64,000 nt of DNA from Yinghuangia seranimata (lineage in GTDB: Bacteria; Actinomycetota; Actinomycetes; Streptomycetales; Streptomycetaceae): positions 1 through 64,000 of the forward strand of contig NZ_JASAOI010000069.1 of the NCBI RefSeq assembly GCF_029953285.1, written 5' to 3'. Positions 8,077 to 15,692 of this stretch are shown here, one piece after another; position 1 is the first letter of the stretch; the number at the start of each line of letters is the position of its first letter. The position numbers and the translations under genes are program-made. The notes beneath the pieces are model-generated. The model did no database searches. It saw nothing but the letters and a program-made list of their open reading frames with translations, and was not told where the DNA came from.

Positions 8077-8099
8077 CAAGTGGACTCCGTGTCCACTTG
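8077..8099. promoter_or_regulatory. Probable TetR operator 2 (tetR-proximal)
   Basis: Perfect inverted repeat: CAAGTGGAC (8077-8085), five-base spacer, GTCCACTTG (8091-8099). It lies 17 bp before the tetR start and may lie between a TGGACT -35-like and a TAGAGT -10-like element (8105-8110), which would give autorepression. Confidence 0.85.
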
Positions 8100-8116
8100 C
8101 TGCCTAGAGTGAGGCC

Positions 8117-8776
8117 ATGAGCCGACCGCCGAACCCGCCCGCGACCCCCGGGGCCCCGCCGCTGCCGATGGCCGACCCGCCGCCCCCGCGCGAGCGCGCC
8201 GACGCCGCACGCAACCGCGCGCGCGTCCTGGCGGCGGCGGCCAAGCTGTTCGCGGACCGCGACCCGGCCGGCGTGACGATGGACGACATCGCGAAGGCGG
8301 CCGGCATCGGCCGCGGCACGCTCTACCGCCGCTACCCGGACCGAGCGTCGATCGCCCGCGCACTGCTGGACGAGCACGAGCGCGCGCTCCAGGAGAAGCT
8401 CATGCGCGGCCCCGCCCCGCTCGGCCCCGGCGGTCAGGGCGGACCAGGCGACGACGTGACGCCCGCCCAACGGCTCGCCGCCTTCTATGCCGCGATGGTC
8501 GAACTCCTCGAGACCCACGTGCACTTGGTGCTCGGCGCGGAGACGGGATCGGCACGGTACGAGACGGGCGCGTACGCGTTCTGGCGCCTGCACGTGCGCC
8601 ACCTCACCGCCGAAGCGGGCGCGCCCGACCCGGACGCGCTGGCCGACCAGTTGCTGGCGCCGCTCGCGCCCGAGCTCTTCCGCAGCCAGCGCGAGCGCGG
8701 GATCGGCATCGACCGGATCAGCGCGAGCCTGGAGGTGCTGGCGTACGGCGTGCTGGGCGGCCCGACCGGGCCCTGA
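8117..8776 (+). CDS. TetR-family transcriptional regulator
   Basis: A 219-residue repressor. The N-terminal HTH is clear: AARNRARVLAAAAKLFADRDPAGVTMDDIAKAAGIGRGTLYRRYPDRASIARAL (about residues 30-85), preceded by a proline-rich disordered leader. The ligand domain (about 100-210) shows no recognisable subfamily. It is divergent from the azoreductase/SMR operon, and two matching inverted repeats in the 126-bp gap suggest it represses both directions until a toxic ligand binds. The ATG at 8117 gives a sensible start; another start closer to the HTH is possible. Confidence 0.93.
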   Translation: MSRPPNPPATPGAPPLPMADPPPPRERADAARNRARVLAAAAKLFADRDPAGVTMDDIAKAAGIGRGTLYRRYPDRASIARALLDEHERALQEKLMRGPAPLGPGGQGGPGDDVTPAQRLAAFYAAMVELLETHVHLVLGAETGSARYETGAYAFWRLHVRHLTAEAGAPDPDALADQLLAPLAPELFRSQRERGIGIDRISASLEVLAYGVLGGPTGP

Positions 8777-8820
8777 CGCGGCGGCGGGAACCCCTCAGGC
8801 GGCAGGCCCGCGCGCCGGGA

Positions 8821-9174
8821 TCAGGCCGACCCCTCGGCGCGCACCACCGCACCCGGATCGCCCGTGAACCACGCCAGCGCGACCGCCCCGCACGGCGCCG
8901 ACGAGTCGTACCGTGTGCCGCCGCCCGGCACGGTCACCCACCGGCCGGGCCGGTAGGTGCTCCCGTTCATGCGCAACTCGCCCGACAGCAGCAGGAAATG
9001 CTCGTCGAAGGCATAGGCGACCGCGGTCGGCCGCGCCCACCCCGGCGGGAACCGCACCAGCGCGGAGACCGCACCCGAGCCGGCGTCCCACCGCAGCGTC
9101 GCGAGCCGCACCGGCGTCGCGGTGAACGGCATGACGAAGTCCCGCCACCGCAACGCGGGCCCCCGCGGGCTCAC
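8821..9174 (-). CDS. Cupin-domain protein, last gene of the catabolic operon
   Basis: A 117-residue single cupin. The two cupin motifs are seen loosely as FDEHFLLLSGELRMNGSTYRPGRWVTVP and the second strand set ALAWFTGDPG. The metal-binding histidine pattern is incomplete (only one H, in DEHF), so catalytic competence is doubtful. The start is taken as the GTG overlapping the TGA of the acyl-CoA dehydrogenase gene, which gives RWRDFVMPFTATPVRLATLRWD as N-terminus; an internal ATG at 9132 is the alternative. It is the last gene of the coupled acyl-CoA operon. Function unknown; ChrR-like or DUF4437-like cupins are comparable. Confidence 0.75.
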   Translation of the reverse strand: MSPRGPALRWRDFVMPFTATPVRLATLRWDAGSGAVSALVRFPPGWARPTAVAYAFDEHFLLLSGELRMNGSTYRPGRWVTVPGGGTRYDSSAPCGAVALAWFTGDPGAVVRAEGSA

Positions 9175-10337
9175 CCCCCGATCGCCTCGACGCCCGCCAC
9201 CAGGGACTTCGCGATCACCGTCCGCAGGATGTCGTTCGTGCCCTCGCCGATCGCCATCAACGGCGCGTCCCGGTACAGCCGTTCGACGACGAACTCCTGC
9301 GAGTAGCCGTACCCGCCGTGGATCCGCATCGCGTCGAGCGAGCAGGTGAGCGCCGCCTCCGACGCGACGAGTTTGGCCATGCCCGACTCCATGTCCACGC
9401 GCTTGCCCGCGTCCGCGCGCGACGCCGCCCAGTAGACCAGCAGCCGCGCGGCCTGCACGCCGGCGGCCATGTCGGCGAGCTTGAGCTGGACCGCCTGGAA
9501 GCCGCTGATCGGCTGCCCGAAGGCGTGCCGCTGCCGGGAGTACTCCAGGGCCTCGTCGTACGCCCGCTGCGCGACCCCGACCGCGCGCGCCGCCACGTTG
9601 ATGCGCCCCGTCTCCAGGCCGGACAGCGCCTGCTTCATCCCGACGCCCTCGACGCCGCCGAGCAGCCGCGAGGCAGGCACCCGCACGTCCGTCAACAGGA
9701 GTTCGCACGACTCGGGGCCCTTGTAGCCGAGCTTGGGCAGGTCGCGCAGCACCTCGAACCCGGGCGTGTCCGTATCGATCAGCAACACGCTCATGCCGCG
9801 GTGCGCGGGAACCGCCTCGGGGTCGGTCTTCACGAGCACGGGCAACACGGCGGCGTGCCGCGCGTTGGTGATCCAGGTCTTGGCGCCGTTGACGACGTAG
9901 GTGTCACCATCGAGCCGCGCGGTGGTACGGATGCCCTGCAGGTCGGTTCCGGCGTCCGGCTCGGTCAGCGCGATGCCCGAACGCCATTCCCCGCTCGCGA
10001 GTTTCGGCAGGTAGTGCGAGCGCTGCTCGGGCGTGCCGTGCCGCGCGATCATCCAGCAGGCGAGCGAGTGCGAGCCGAGGATGCCCGCGACGCCCATCCA
10101 ACCGCGCGAGATCTCCTCGAAGACCAGGGCGAACGACACCATGTCGACGGCGAGTCCGCCGTACTCGTTCGGCACGGTCAGACCGAAGAGGCCCAACGAC
10201 CGCATGGTGTCGACGATTTCCGTGGGGTAGCGCCCGGTACGCTCCCACTCGGCGGCGACCGGTTCCACCTCCTTGCGCACGAAGTCCCGCAGCGTGCGCT
10301 GGAACATCTTCTGTTCGTCGTTGAGTTCGAAGTCCAC
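9171..10337 (-). CDS. Acyl-CoA dehydrogenase
   Basis: A 388-residue flavoprotein of normal length. The N-terminal helical domain (MDFELNDEQKMFQRTLRDFVRKEVEP), the middle-domain signature IALTEPDAGTDL with KTWITNA, and the C-terminal RQRHAFGQPISGFQAVQLKLADM and IHGGYGYSQEFVVERLYRDAPLMAIGEGTNDI are all present. The catalytic glutamate is expected in the YRDAPLMAIGEGTNDI segment. It introduces an alpha-beta double bond in an acyl-CoA. It belongs to an operon with DUF35, thiolase and MaoC genes, resembling beta-oxidation or sterol side-chain modules; unlike its neighbours it looks intact. Confidence 0.95.
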   Translation of the reverse strand: MDFELNDEQKMFQRTLRDFVRKEVEPVAAEWERTGRYPTEIVDTMRSLGLFGLTVPNEYGGLAVDMVSFALVFEEISRGWMGVAGILGSHSLACWMIARHGTPEQRSHYLPKLASGEWRSGIALTEPDAGTDLQGIRTTARLDGDTYVVNGAKTWITNARHAAVLPVLVKTDPEAVPAHRGMSVLLIDTDTPGFEVLRDLPKLGYKGPESCELLLTDVRVPASRLLGGVEGVGMKQALSGLETGRINVAARAVGVAQRAYDEALEYSRQRHAFGQPISGFQAVQLKLADMAAGVQAARLLVYWAASRADAGKRVDMESGMAKLVASEAALTCSLDAMRIHGGYGYSQEFVVERLYRDAPLMAIGEGTNDILRTVIAKSLVAGVEAIGG

Positions 10338-10352
10338 GGGGTGTTCGCCGCC

Positions 10353-10808
10353 TCACGCGTCGGGGTCCGGTCGGAAGACTGGCAGCGCGCGGCCGTCCGG
10401 CAGCGGGCGCCACGCCAGGACGACCGGCAGATCGCAGGCGAGCCGGTCGAGGGGGCAGTCGACGATGTTGGTGAGCAGGACGGGGCCCTCCGCGAGGCGC
10501 ACGCGCGCCACGACGTAGGGCGGGGTCAGGTCGGGGCGCGGCGCGCGGTGGGTGACCGAGTAGGTGTCGATCCGGCCGCGGCCGGACACGTCGGTGAACT
10601 CCAGCGAAGTTTTTCCACAGGCTGTGCACAACGCGCGCGGATAGTGCTGGAGATGTGCACAATCCAGGCACCGCTGGACGACCAGGCGGCGCTCTCGGGT
10701 CGCGTCCCACCAGCCCGCAGTGACCTCGTCCGGCGGCGGAACGCGGTATTCCGGCGGGCTTTCGGCGTTGCCGCCGGTGTGCTCGGCAGTGCTCGCTTCA
10801 GTACCCAT
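10353..10808 (-). CDS. Zn-ribbon OB-fold protein (DUF35)
   Basis: A 151-residue protein with a rubredoxin-like zinc ribbon (CLDCAHLQHYPRALCTACG, about residues 47-65) followed by an OB-fold (about 70-140: GRGRIDTYSVTHRAPRPDLTPPYVVARVRLAEGPVLLTNIVDC). These proteins act with thiolase-like or MaoC-like partners, for example ChsH2 in sterol side-chain degradation, and are thought to shape the active site or substrate entry. Here it lies between the acyl-CoA dehydrogenase and the damaged thiolase. It looks intact; the 28-bp gap to the thiolase stop fits one transcript. Confidence 0.9.
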   Translation of the reverse strand: MGTEASTAEHTGGNAESPPEYRVPPPDEVTAGWWDATRERRLVVQRCLDCAHLQHYPRALCTACGKTSLEFTDVSGRGRIDTYSVTHRAPRPDLTPPYVVARVRLAEGPVLLTNIVDCPLDRLACDLPVVLAWRPLPDGRALPVFRPDPDA

Positions 10809-10835
10809 TCGTCCCCGCCTGTCGCATTACGCGCC

Positions 10836-11417
10836 TCATCGGTCCCGGCCCAGCAGCACTGTGGCATGTGTCGAGAAGATGCCGCCGGTGCCATGCGCCA
10901 ACGCCACCGAAGGATCCGCCACTTGGCGGGCACCGCACTCGCCGCGCAGCTGCCGCACGGCCTCGACCAGCAGCAAGAGGCCGTACATGCCGGGGTGGTT
11001 GTACGACAGACCGCCGCCGCTGGTGTTGAACGGCAGCGCGCCGCCGGGCCGCAGCCGCCCGTCCGCGACGAAATCCGGCCCCTCGCCGGGCGCGCAGAAG
11101 CCGACCGCCTCCAGGCCGAGCAGCGCGGTGATCGTGAACGAGTCGTACACCTCGACGACGTCCACGTCGGCGGGCCCGAGCCCGGCCATCCCGTACGCGC
11201 GCGCTGCGGCGTCGAACGAGCCGGGGCGCAGAAGGTTATCCACAGCCGCCATGCCGGAGTTGGTGGTCGACTCGCCGTATCCGAGCACCACGACGGGGTC
11301 CGGACGCAGGTCGCGGGCCCGTTCGAGGGACGTGACGACGACCGCGCCGCCGCCGTCGGGGACGGTGACGGTGACGCCCAGGTCGGACTCGGCGACGCCG
11401 ACGATCGCCGCGGTCAC
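10836..11417 (-). pseudogene. Thiolase-family gene with a large in-frame internal deletion
   Basis: The product is only 193 residues, against about 380-400 for SCP-x/Ltp-type thiolases. The first 14 residues (VTAAIVGVAESDLG) match the extreme N-terminus of such enzymes, but then the sequence jumps to DGGGAVVVTSLERARDLRP, which normally lies near residue 200. From there the C-terminal half is complete, including NTSGGGLSYNHPG and AHGTGG. About 190-200 residues of the N-terminal catalytic domain are thus missing in frame. The GTG start overlaps the stop of the MaoC gene (GTGA). With half the thiolase fold gone, activity is very unlikely. An assembly collapse cannot be excluded. Confidence 0.8.
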
Positions 11418-11848
11418 ACCGGCCTCCCCACGACGACGGTGGCACCCGCCGGGCCGACGGCGACGCGCTCCGGCGCGCCGTCCGCGCCCAGCACGACGAC
11501 CTCCTGCTCGACCGTCACCGTGTCGCCCTGGACGGCGGTGACCCGGCCCGTGCAGCGCACCCGCTCGCCCGCGAACACCAGGCCCCGGAAGCGGAACCGC
11601 AACGCTGTCAGGCGCGCGTTCGGGCCGAGCCAGTCGAGCAGTTGCTCGGCCAGCAGGGCGCCGAACACCTGGCCGTCCACCACGGGGGCGGGCAGCCCGC
11701 GTTCGGCCGCCCACGTGTCGTCGTGGTGCATGCGGTGCCAGTCCCAGGTCGCACCCGCATAGGCGACCATCGACACGCGGTCCATCGTGCGTTCCAGCGG
11801 CGGGACGTCGGTGCCCGCCGCCGGGAGACCGCCTCGCACAGCGGTCAC
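11414..11848 (-). CDS. MaoC-like acyl dehydratase
   Basis: A 144-residue hot-dog fold protein. The hydratase-2-like motif appears as AGATWDWHRMHHDDTWA followed by GLPAPVVDGQVFGALLAEQLLDWLG, with Asp and His in the catalytic positions, then the strand set LRFRFRGLVFAGERVRCTGRVT. The form resembles ChsH1-type subunits that work beside a DUF35 protein. It would hydrate an enoyl-CoA made by the acyl-CoA dehydrogenase. The GTG start (11848) overlaps the stop of the upstream RidA-like gene, and its own stop overlaps the thiolase start. Confidence 0.88.
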   Translation of the reverse strand: MTAVRGGLPAAGTDVPPLERTMDRVSMVAYAGATWDWHRMHHDDTWAAERGLPAPVVDGQVFGALLAEQLLDWLGPNARLTALRFRFRGLVFAGERVRCTGRVTAVQGDTVTVEQEVVVLGADGAPERVAVGPAGATVVVGRPV

Positions 11849-12199
11849 GGCTGCGCCGTCCAAATGATCGTCTCCTCGTCGGTCGCGAGCGGTGCGCCGT
11901 GCTGGTCGGTGTAGCGGGCGGTGACGTTCTCCACCACGCGCGTCACGTCGTCCAGGCCGAGGCCGGCCGCGGCGAGGATCGCGCGGATCTTGGCGTACGC
12001 GGTGCGGGTCTGCCGGGCCATGCCGCCGTTGACGACGATCCGCCCGGCGTCCGGGTCGTACTCCGACGCCGAGTGCTTGCCCGGACAGGACCGCCTCGGT
12101 GCCGCCGTCGGGCAGCGTGCGAGCCAGCCCGAGCGAGAAGGTGTAGCCCTCGTAGCGGAACCACGGGAAGTCGGCGGGTCGGATCGGTGCGTACGGCAT
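11845..12199 (-). pseudogene. RidA-like gene with a single-base frameshift
   Basis: From ATG 12199 the product begins MPYAPIRPADFPWFRYEGYTF and runs to GGTEAVLSG; the next codons go out of frame at a GGG run (12080-12082 on the + strand as CCC). In the next frame the protein continues perfectly as KHSASEYDPDAGRIVVNGG and NVTARYTDQHGAPLATDEE to TIIWTAQP and a TGA at 11845. Removing one G gives a normal RidA/YjgF-type protein of about 117 residues. The restored stop overlaps the MaoC start (GTGA), so the shifted frame is the true one. Either a real mutation or a homopolymer sequencing error. RidA proteins deaminate reactive enamines/imines. Confidence 0.85.
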
Positions 12200-12231
12200 C
12201 GCTGTTCCCCCTGATCGTGCGGATCCCTGCC

Positions 12232-13611
12232 TTACGCGACGCTGCCCTTCCCGGCCGCCACCTGCGCCGTCAGATCCAGCAGCGGGCCGAGCCCGCGCAC
12301 GGTTCCCAGCGCGCGCAGCTGCGCCGCCAGGTGCTCCGAATCGGGCGTCATGCCACCGGCGTTGGCGTGGAACTTGGCCATGAGCGCGGTGTCCGACATC
12401 GCCGTCGTCGCCGGCTCCTCCGCGCGCTCCTGGCGGCCGCCGCGGAACCGCACGGTCAGTCGCCCCGGCGCGGTCGCCGCCTCGCCGTCCCCGCGCGCCT
12501 GCACGAAACGGACGCGCTGGGCGAGTTCGTTCAGCTGGACGCGTCTCGTGCAGCCCTCGGAGTAGGTGTCGACGCCGACCGAGCCGTCCGTGAGCATCGC
12601 GGCGAGCGTCCAGGCCAGCGAGAACTTCGCGTCGTAGACGGTCTTCGGGTACGCCTTGTCCGGCCCGCACACGATCGGCACGGCCTCCTTCGGCACGGTC
12701 ACCTTGACCGACTCGACGTCGGCGGCGGTCAGCCCGGCCTCGGCCATCCTCGCGACGACCGTCTGGGCGGCGTTGAGCGAGGCGTGGATCAACTGGCAGC
12801 ACGGGTAAGGCTTCGGCGTCACACGCAGCAGCTCCCACCGGTCGCCGAGCCCGCCCAGTACCTGGTGCGGGGCGACGGTCCGCCCGGCGAGCGCGCGGAA
12901 CACCCCGAACTCGCCCTCGAACACGGTGTCGGGCCCGGTCGCGCCGGCCGCGGCGAGCCGCGCGGCGAGGATGCCGTTCGAGGCCGCCTGCCCCGGGTGC
13001 AGCTGCTTGGTGGCCGATCCCGTGCTCAGGAACTCCAGCAGCCCGCCCGCCGAACTCCCGGCTATGCCCAGCGCGTTGACGGTGCGGTCGACGTCCAGCC
13101 GCATCAGCCGGGCGCTGACCAGCGCCGCGGCGAGCACCCCGGCGACGCCGGTCGCGTGTATGCCGCGCGCGTGGAACGCGTGCGGCGCGGCGGCGCCGAT
13201 CCGGCACGCCGTCTCCATCCCGGCGACGGCCGCCAGCAGCACCTCGGCGCCGGTCGCGCGCTGCTCCTGGCCGACCGCGAACGCCGCGGCCAGCACCGGC
13301 GCGGTGGAGTGCACCAGCCCGCCGGGATGCGTGTCGTCGAAGTCGAGGGCGTGGACGAGGGTGCCGTTGGCAAATGCGGCCGCGGGCGCGCCGATACGCG
13401 GACCGCCCGAGCCGATCACCGTGGCCTTGCGCGGCCCGCCGAGCGCCGCCGCGACGCCGACCGCGGGCTCGGCGGCGCCGAGCCGCGCGGCGGCGAGGGC
13501 GGTGCCGACGCCGTCCAGCAGGCCGCGGCACGCCGCGTCCCTGACCTCGTCGGGTGCGGTGTCGTTCGTCAGTCCCAGGGCCCACAAGGTCAGGTGTGCG
13601 GCGACGGTCAT
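12232..13611 (-). CDS. MmgE/PrpD family protein
   Basis: A 459-residue protein of the MmgE/PrpD (2-methylcitrate dehydratase-like) family. Typical features are GTLVHALDFDDTHPGGLVHSTAPVLAAAFA (about residues 80-110), the later HPGQAASNGILAARLAAAG, KPYPCCQLIHA and the DAKFSLAW segment. It probably acts as a dehydratase or isomerase on a small carboxylic acid. The ATG overlaps the stop of the upstream remnant (ATGA). The length is normal and no lesion is seen, so it is one of the intact genes of the operon. Confidence 0.92.
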   Translation of the reverse strand: MTVAAHLTLWALGLTNDTAPDEVRDAACRGLLDGVGTALAAARLGAAEPAVGVAAALGGPRKATVIGSGGPRIGAPAAAFANGTLVHALDFDDTHPGGLVHSTAPVLAAAFAVGQEQRATGAEVLLAAVAGMETACRIGAAAPHAFHARGIHATGVAGVLAAALVSARLMRLDVDRTVNALGIAGSSAGGLLEFLSTGSATKQLHPGQAASNGILAARLAAAGATGPDTVFEGEFGVFRALAGRTVAPHQVLGGLGDRWELLRVTPKPYPCCQLIHASLNAAQTVVARMAEAGLTAADVESVKVTVPKEAVPIVCGPDKAYPKTVYDAKFSLAWTLAAMLTDGSVGVDTYSEGCTRRVQLNELAQRVRFVQARGDGEAATAPGRLTVRFRGGRQERAEEPATTAMSDTALMAKFHANAGGMTPDSEHLAAQLRALGTVRGLGPLLDLTAQVAAGKGSVA

Positions 13612-13962
13612 GTCTGCTCCCCGAACGCACCGGCGCGGCCCAGTGCCGCGATCCTGTCCTCGTCGTACCCGAGGGGATCGCGGAGTACGTATGCGCGCGC
13701 CGTAGCGCGGGTGCTCGGTCTCGACGACCAGGCCGCGCGCCTCGCTCTGCGGGTCGGCGAGCGTACGGCGGTCCTCGAACGTCGCGTACGGCGAACCCGG
13801 TTCGGTCCCGGCTTGCGCCATCCTCCGCACGGGGTGGAACTGCGGTGCGGCTCGGGCACCCACACGACGTCGGCGCCGACCCGCTCGGCGGCGGCCGCGG
13901 CCGCGCGCAGCTCGGCGAGCGTCTCGCCCCAGGGGCCGTACGTAATGCGCAGCCGGGTCACC
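13608..13962 (-). pseudogene. Chimeric remnant: luciferase-like monooxygenase start joined to a CoA-transferase end
   Basis: GTG 13962, with GGAGG upstream, starts VTRLRITYGPWGETLAELR and continues to VGADVVWVPEPHRSS, the first ~42 residues of an F420/flavin luciferase-like oxidoreductase. The frame then changes: the +1 frame reads GSPYATFEDRRTLADPQSEARG then VVETEHPRYG, the C-terminal part of a family III (CaiB/BaiF) CoA-transferase. Another shift near 13695 restores the original frame for YVLRDPLGYDEDR, IAALGRAGAFGEQT and a stop that overlaps the MmgE start. So two former genes have been fused by a deletion of well over 1.5 kb, with at least one further frameshift. No function is expected. 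Confidence 0.75.
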
Positions 13963-14055
13963 GGAGCACCTCCGTCGTGCGAAGCAGTTTCGCAGAGCGG
14001 TTCCCTGTTCCAGTTTTGCCGAGTTCTTTGTACCCGCTCCCAGGGGCGAACAAAA

Positions 14056-14088
14056 GACGGGCCCGGCGCGGAACGCGCCGGGCCCGTC
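14056..14088 (-). terminator. Intrinsic terminator of the TerD-vWA gene
   Basis: A 15-bp perfect stem (14056-14070 with 14074-14088), GAA loop, followed in the - direction by a CTTTTGTT run. It lies 13 bases after the stop of the TerD-vWA gene and insulates the catabolic operon downstream. Confidence 0.9.
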
Positions 14089-14101
14089 CACGTGTCGGCG
14101 G

Positions 14102-15592
14102 CTACCGGATGATGCCGCGCTGCCGGGCGGCCGCGAGCCACTGCGGGAACTCGCTCAGCAGACGGTCGTACAGCTCGGTGTCCGTGACCTTGTCCAGGTC
14201 GTCGACGCAGAAGAAGCCCGCGTTGTCGACCGCGCGGCCCGGCATCGTGTCGAACTTCTCGAGGATGCCGTAGTCGGCGCGGCCGAGGCCGACGAACTGC
14301 CAGAAGATCGGCAGGGTGCTGGCCTGGGTGAGGAGTTCGCCGATCTGGCGGCTGCGGTTGATGCCGCCGTCCGAGAAGAACAGCACGAGGACGGGGTCGC
14401 CCGGCTGGCTGGTGTAGAGGCGCACGATGTCGTTGATGACCGGCGGCTCGTTGTTGCCGCCGCGGATGCGCTCCAGCTGGTCCGGGACGCGCGGCGAGCC
14501 GTTCGGCAGCGGCGGCAGCTGCTGGCCCTTCGACACGATGTACACGTGCTGCTCGATCCAGCGCGCCAGCTCGGGGACACGGAAGGACGGCAGGCGGCTG
14601 TAGTCGTCGGCGAAGATCCACGCGTCCAGCGAGCCGTCCGAGTCGAGCTTGGCCGCGACCGGCGCCATCCGCTCGACGAGCCGGCCGACCGCGCCCTCGC
14701 CGTACAGCTTGCGCATCGACCCGGAGCGGTCCAGGACGATCGCCACGCGGGCCCGCACACCGGTAAGGCCCTTCTTCTCCAGCGTGACCCGCACGGTCTC
14801 CTTGCGCAGCGAGACCATCGCGCCCATCTGCGGCGGCAGCGCGGCGACCTCGTGGTCGTCGGCGGGGTTGGGCAGGCGCACGGTGGCGTCGCCCGCGCCG
14901 GCGGGCGCGGGCGGCGGCGCGAACGACGGCGCGGGGGCGGCCGGAGGGGCGAACGACGGGGCAGGAGCCGTGGGCGGCGCGAACGACGGCGCGGGGGCGG
15001 CCGGGGGCGCGAACGAGGGCGCCGCGGCGGGCGCCGCCACCGCCTCGGACTGCTCCGTGTCGTCCTCGGCGATCGAGACGCCGTAGTCGGTCGCCAGCCC
15101 CGCGAGTCCCGAGTCGTACCCCTGCCCGATGGCGCGCAACTTCCACGCGCCCTGGCGCCGGTACAGCTCGCCCAGCACCATCACGGTCTCGCTGCCGCGC
15201 GCCTGCACGGGGTAGGTCGCGAGCTGCGCGCCGGACGCGTCCACCAGGTCGAGCGAGAGCCCGGTGACCGCCGCGAACGTCCCCGCGTGCACCGACGCCG
15301 CCACCACGACCCGGTCGACGTCGGCCGGCAGCAGCCCCGGACGCACCGTCAGGAACTCGACGCCCTGCTGCGCGCCCACTTGGTGGGCGACCGCGCCGCC
15401 CGCCGCCTGGGGCTGGTTGTAGAAGACGAAGTCGTCGTCGGAGCGGACCTTCCCGGCCGCGGTGACCAGGAGCGCCGACGCGTCCACGGCCGAGGCGCCG
15501 TATCCGTGCGCGCCCGGGGACCAGCGGACCACCAGAGAGAGATCCCCGGCCGGGACGGGGACGTTGGCACCGGCGGTGAGGGTCGTCGTCAT
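14102..15592 (-). CDS. TerD-domain protein fused to a von Willebrand A domain
   Basis: A 496-residue cytoplasmic protein. Residues 1-185 are a TerD (tellurium-resistance, calcium-binding) domain, with DSDDD-like acidic patch VRSDDDFVFYNQPQA and the GSETVMVLGELYRRQGAWKLRAIGQGY segment. Residues 190-250 are a proline/alanine linker with four copies of a ten-residue unit (APAPSFAPPA type). Residues 255-490 are a vWA domain with an intact metal site DRSGSM (D288, S290, S292). TerD-vWA proteins belong to ter-type stress systems that may organise membrane-linked complexes. It lacks other ter genes nearby. The start was placed at MTTTLTAGANVPVP, the usual TerD opening. Confidence 0.9.
   Translation of the reverse strand: MTTTLTAGANVPVPAGDLSLVVRWSPGAHGYGASAVDASALLVTAAGKVRSDDDFVFYNQPQAAGGAVAHQVGAQQGVEFLTVRPGLLPADVDRVVVAASVHAGTFAAVTGLSLDLVDASGAQLATYPVQARGSETVMVLGELYRRQGAWKLRAIGQGYDSGLAGLATDYGVSIAEDDTEQSEAVAAPAAAPSFAPPAAPAPSFAPPTAPAPSFAPPAAPAPSFAPPPAPAGAGDATVRLPNPADDHEVAALPPQMGAMVSLRKETVRVTLEKKGLTGVRARVAIVLDRSGSMRKLYGEGAVGRLVERMAPVAAKLDSDGSLDAWIFADDYSRLPSFRVPELARWIEQHVYIVSKGQQLPPLPNGSPRVPDQLERIRGGNNEPPVINDIVRLYTSQPGDPVLVLFFSDGGINRSRQIGELLTQASTLPIFWQFVGLGRADYGILEKFDTMPGRAVDNAGFFCVDDLDKVTDTELYDRLLSEFPQWLAAARQRGIIR
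14911..15030. repeat. Four 30-bp tandem repeats in the TerD-vWA linker
   Basis: The Ser-Phe codon pair recurs at 14921, 14951, 14981 and 15011, exactly 30 bp apart, with near-identical flanks encoding APAPSFAPPA-type units. Such in-frame repeats can vary in number between strains. Confidence 0.85.
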
Positions 15593-15692
15593 GCCCCACA
15601 GTGTCCTGCGCCCGCCGGTTCCCCGCTGCACCTGCCCGGAATTCGGGCACCGCCGGGCCCGGTCGGGCGCGGTCGGGCAGGTCGTCAGCGGC

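Noticed and set aside
10611-11244. DnaA-box-like words TTTTCCACA (10611) and TTATCCACA (11236-11244)
   Set aside because: Both lie singly inside coding genes of the catabolic operon; not clustered, so likely chance.
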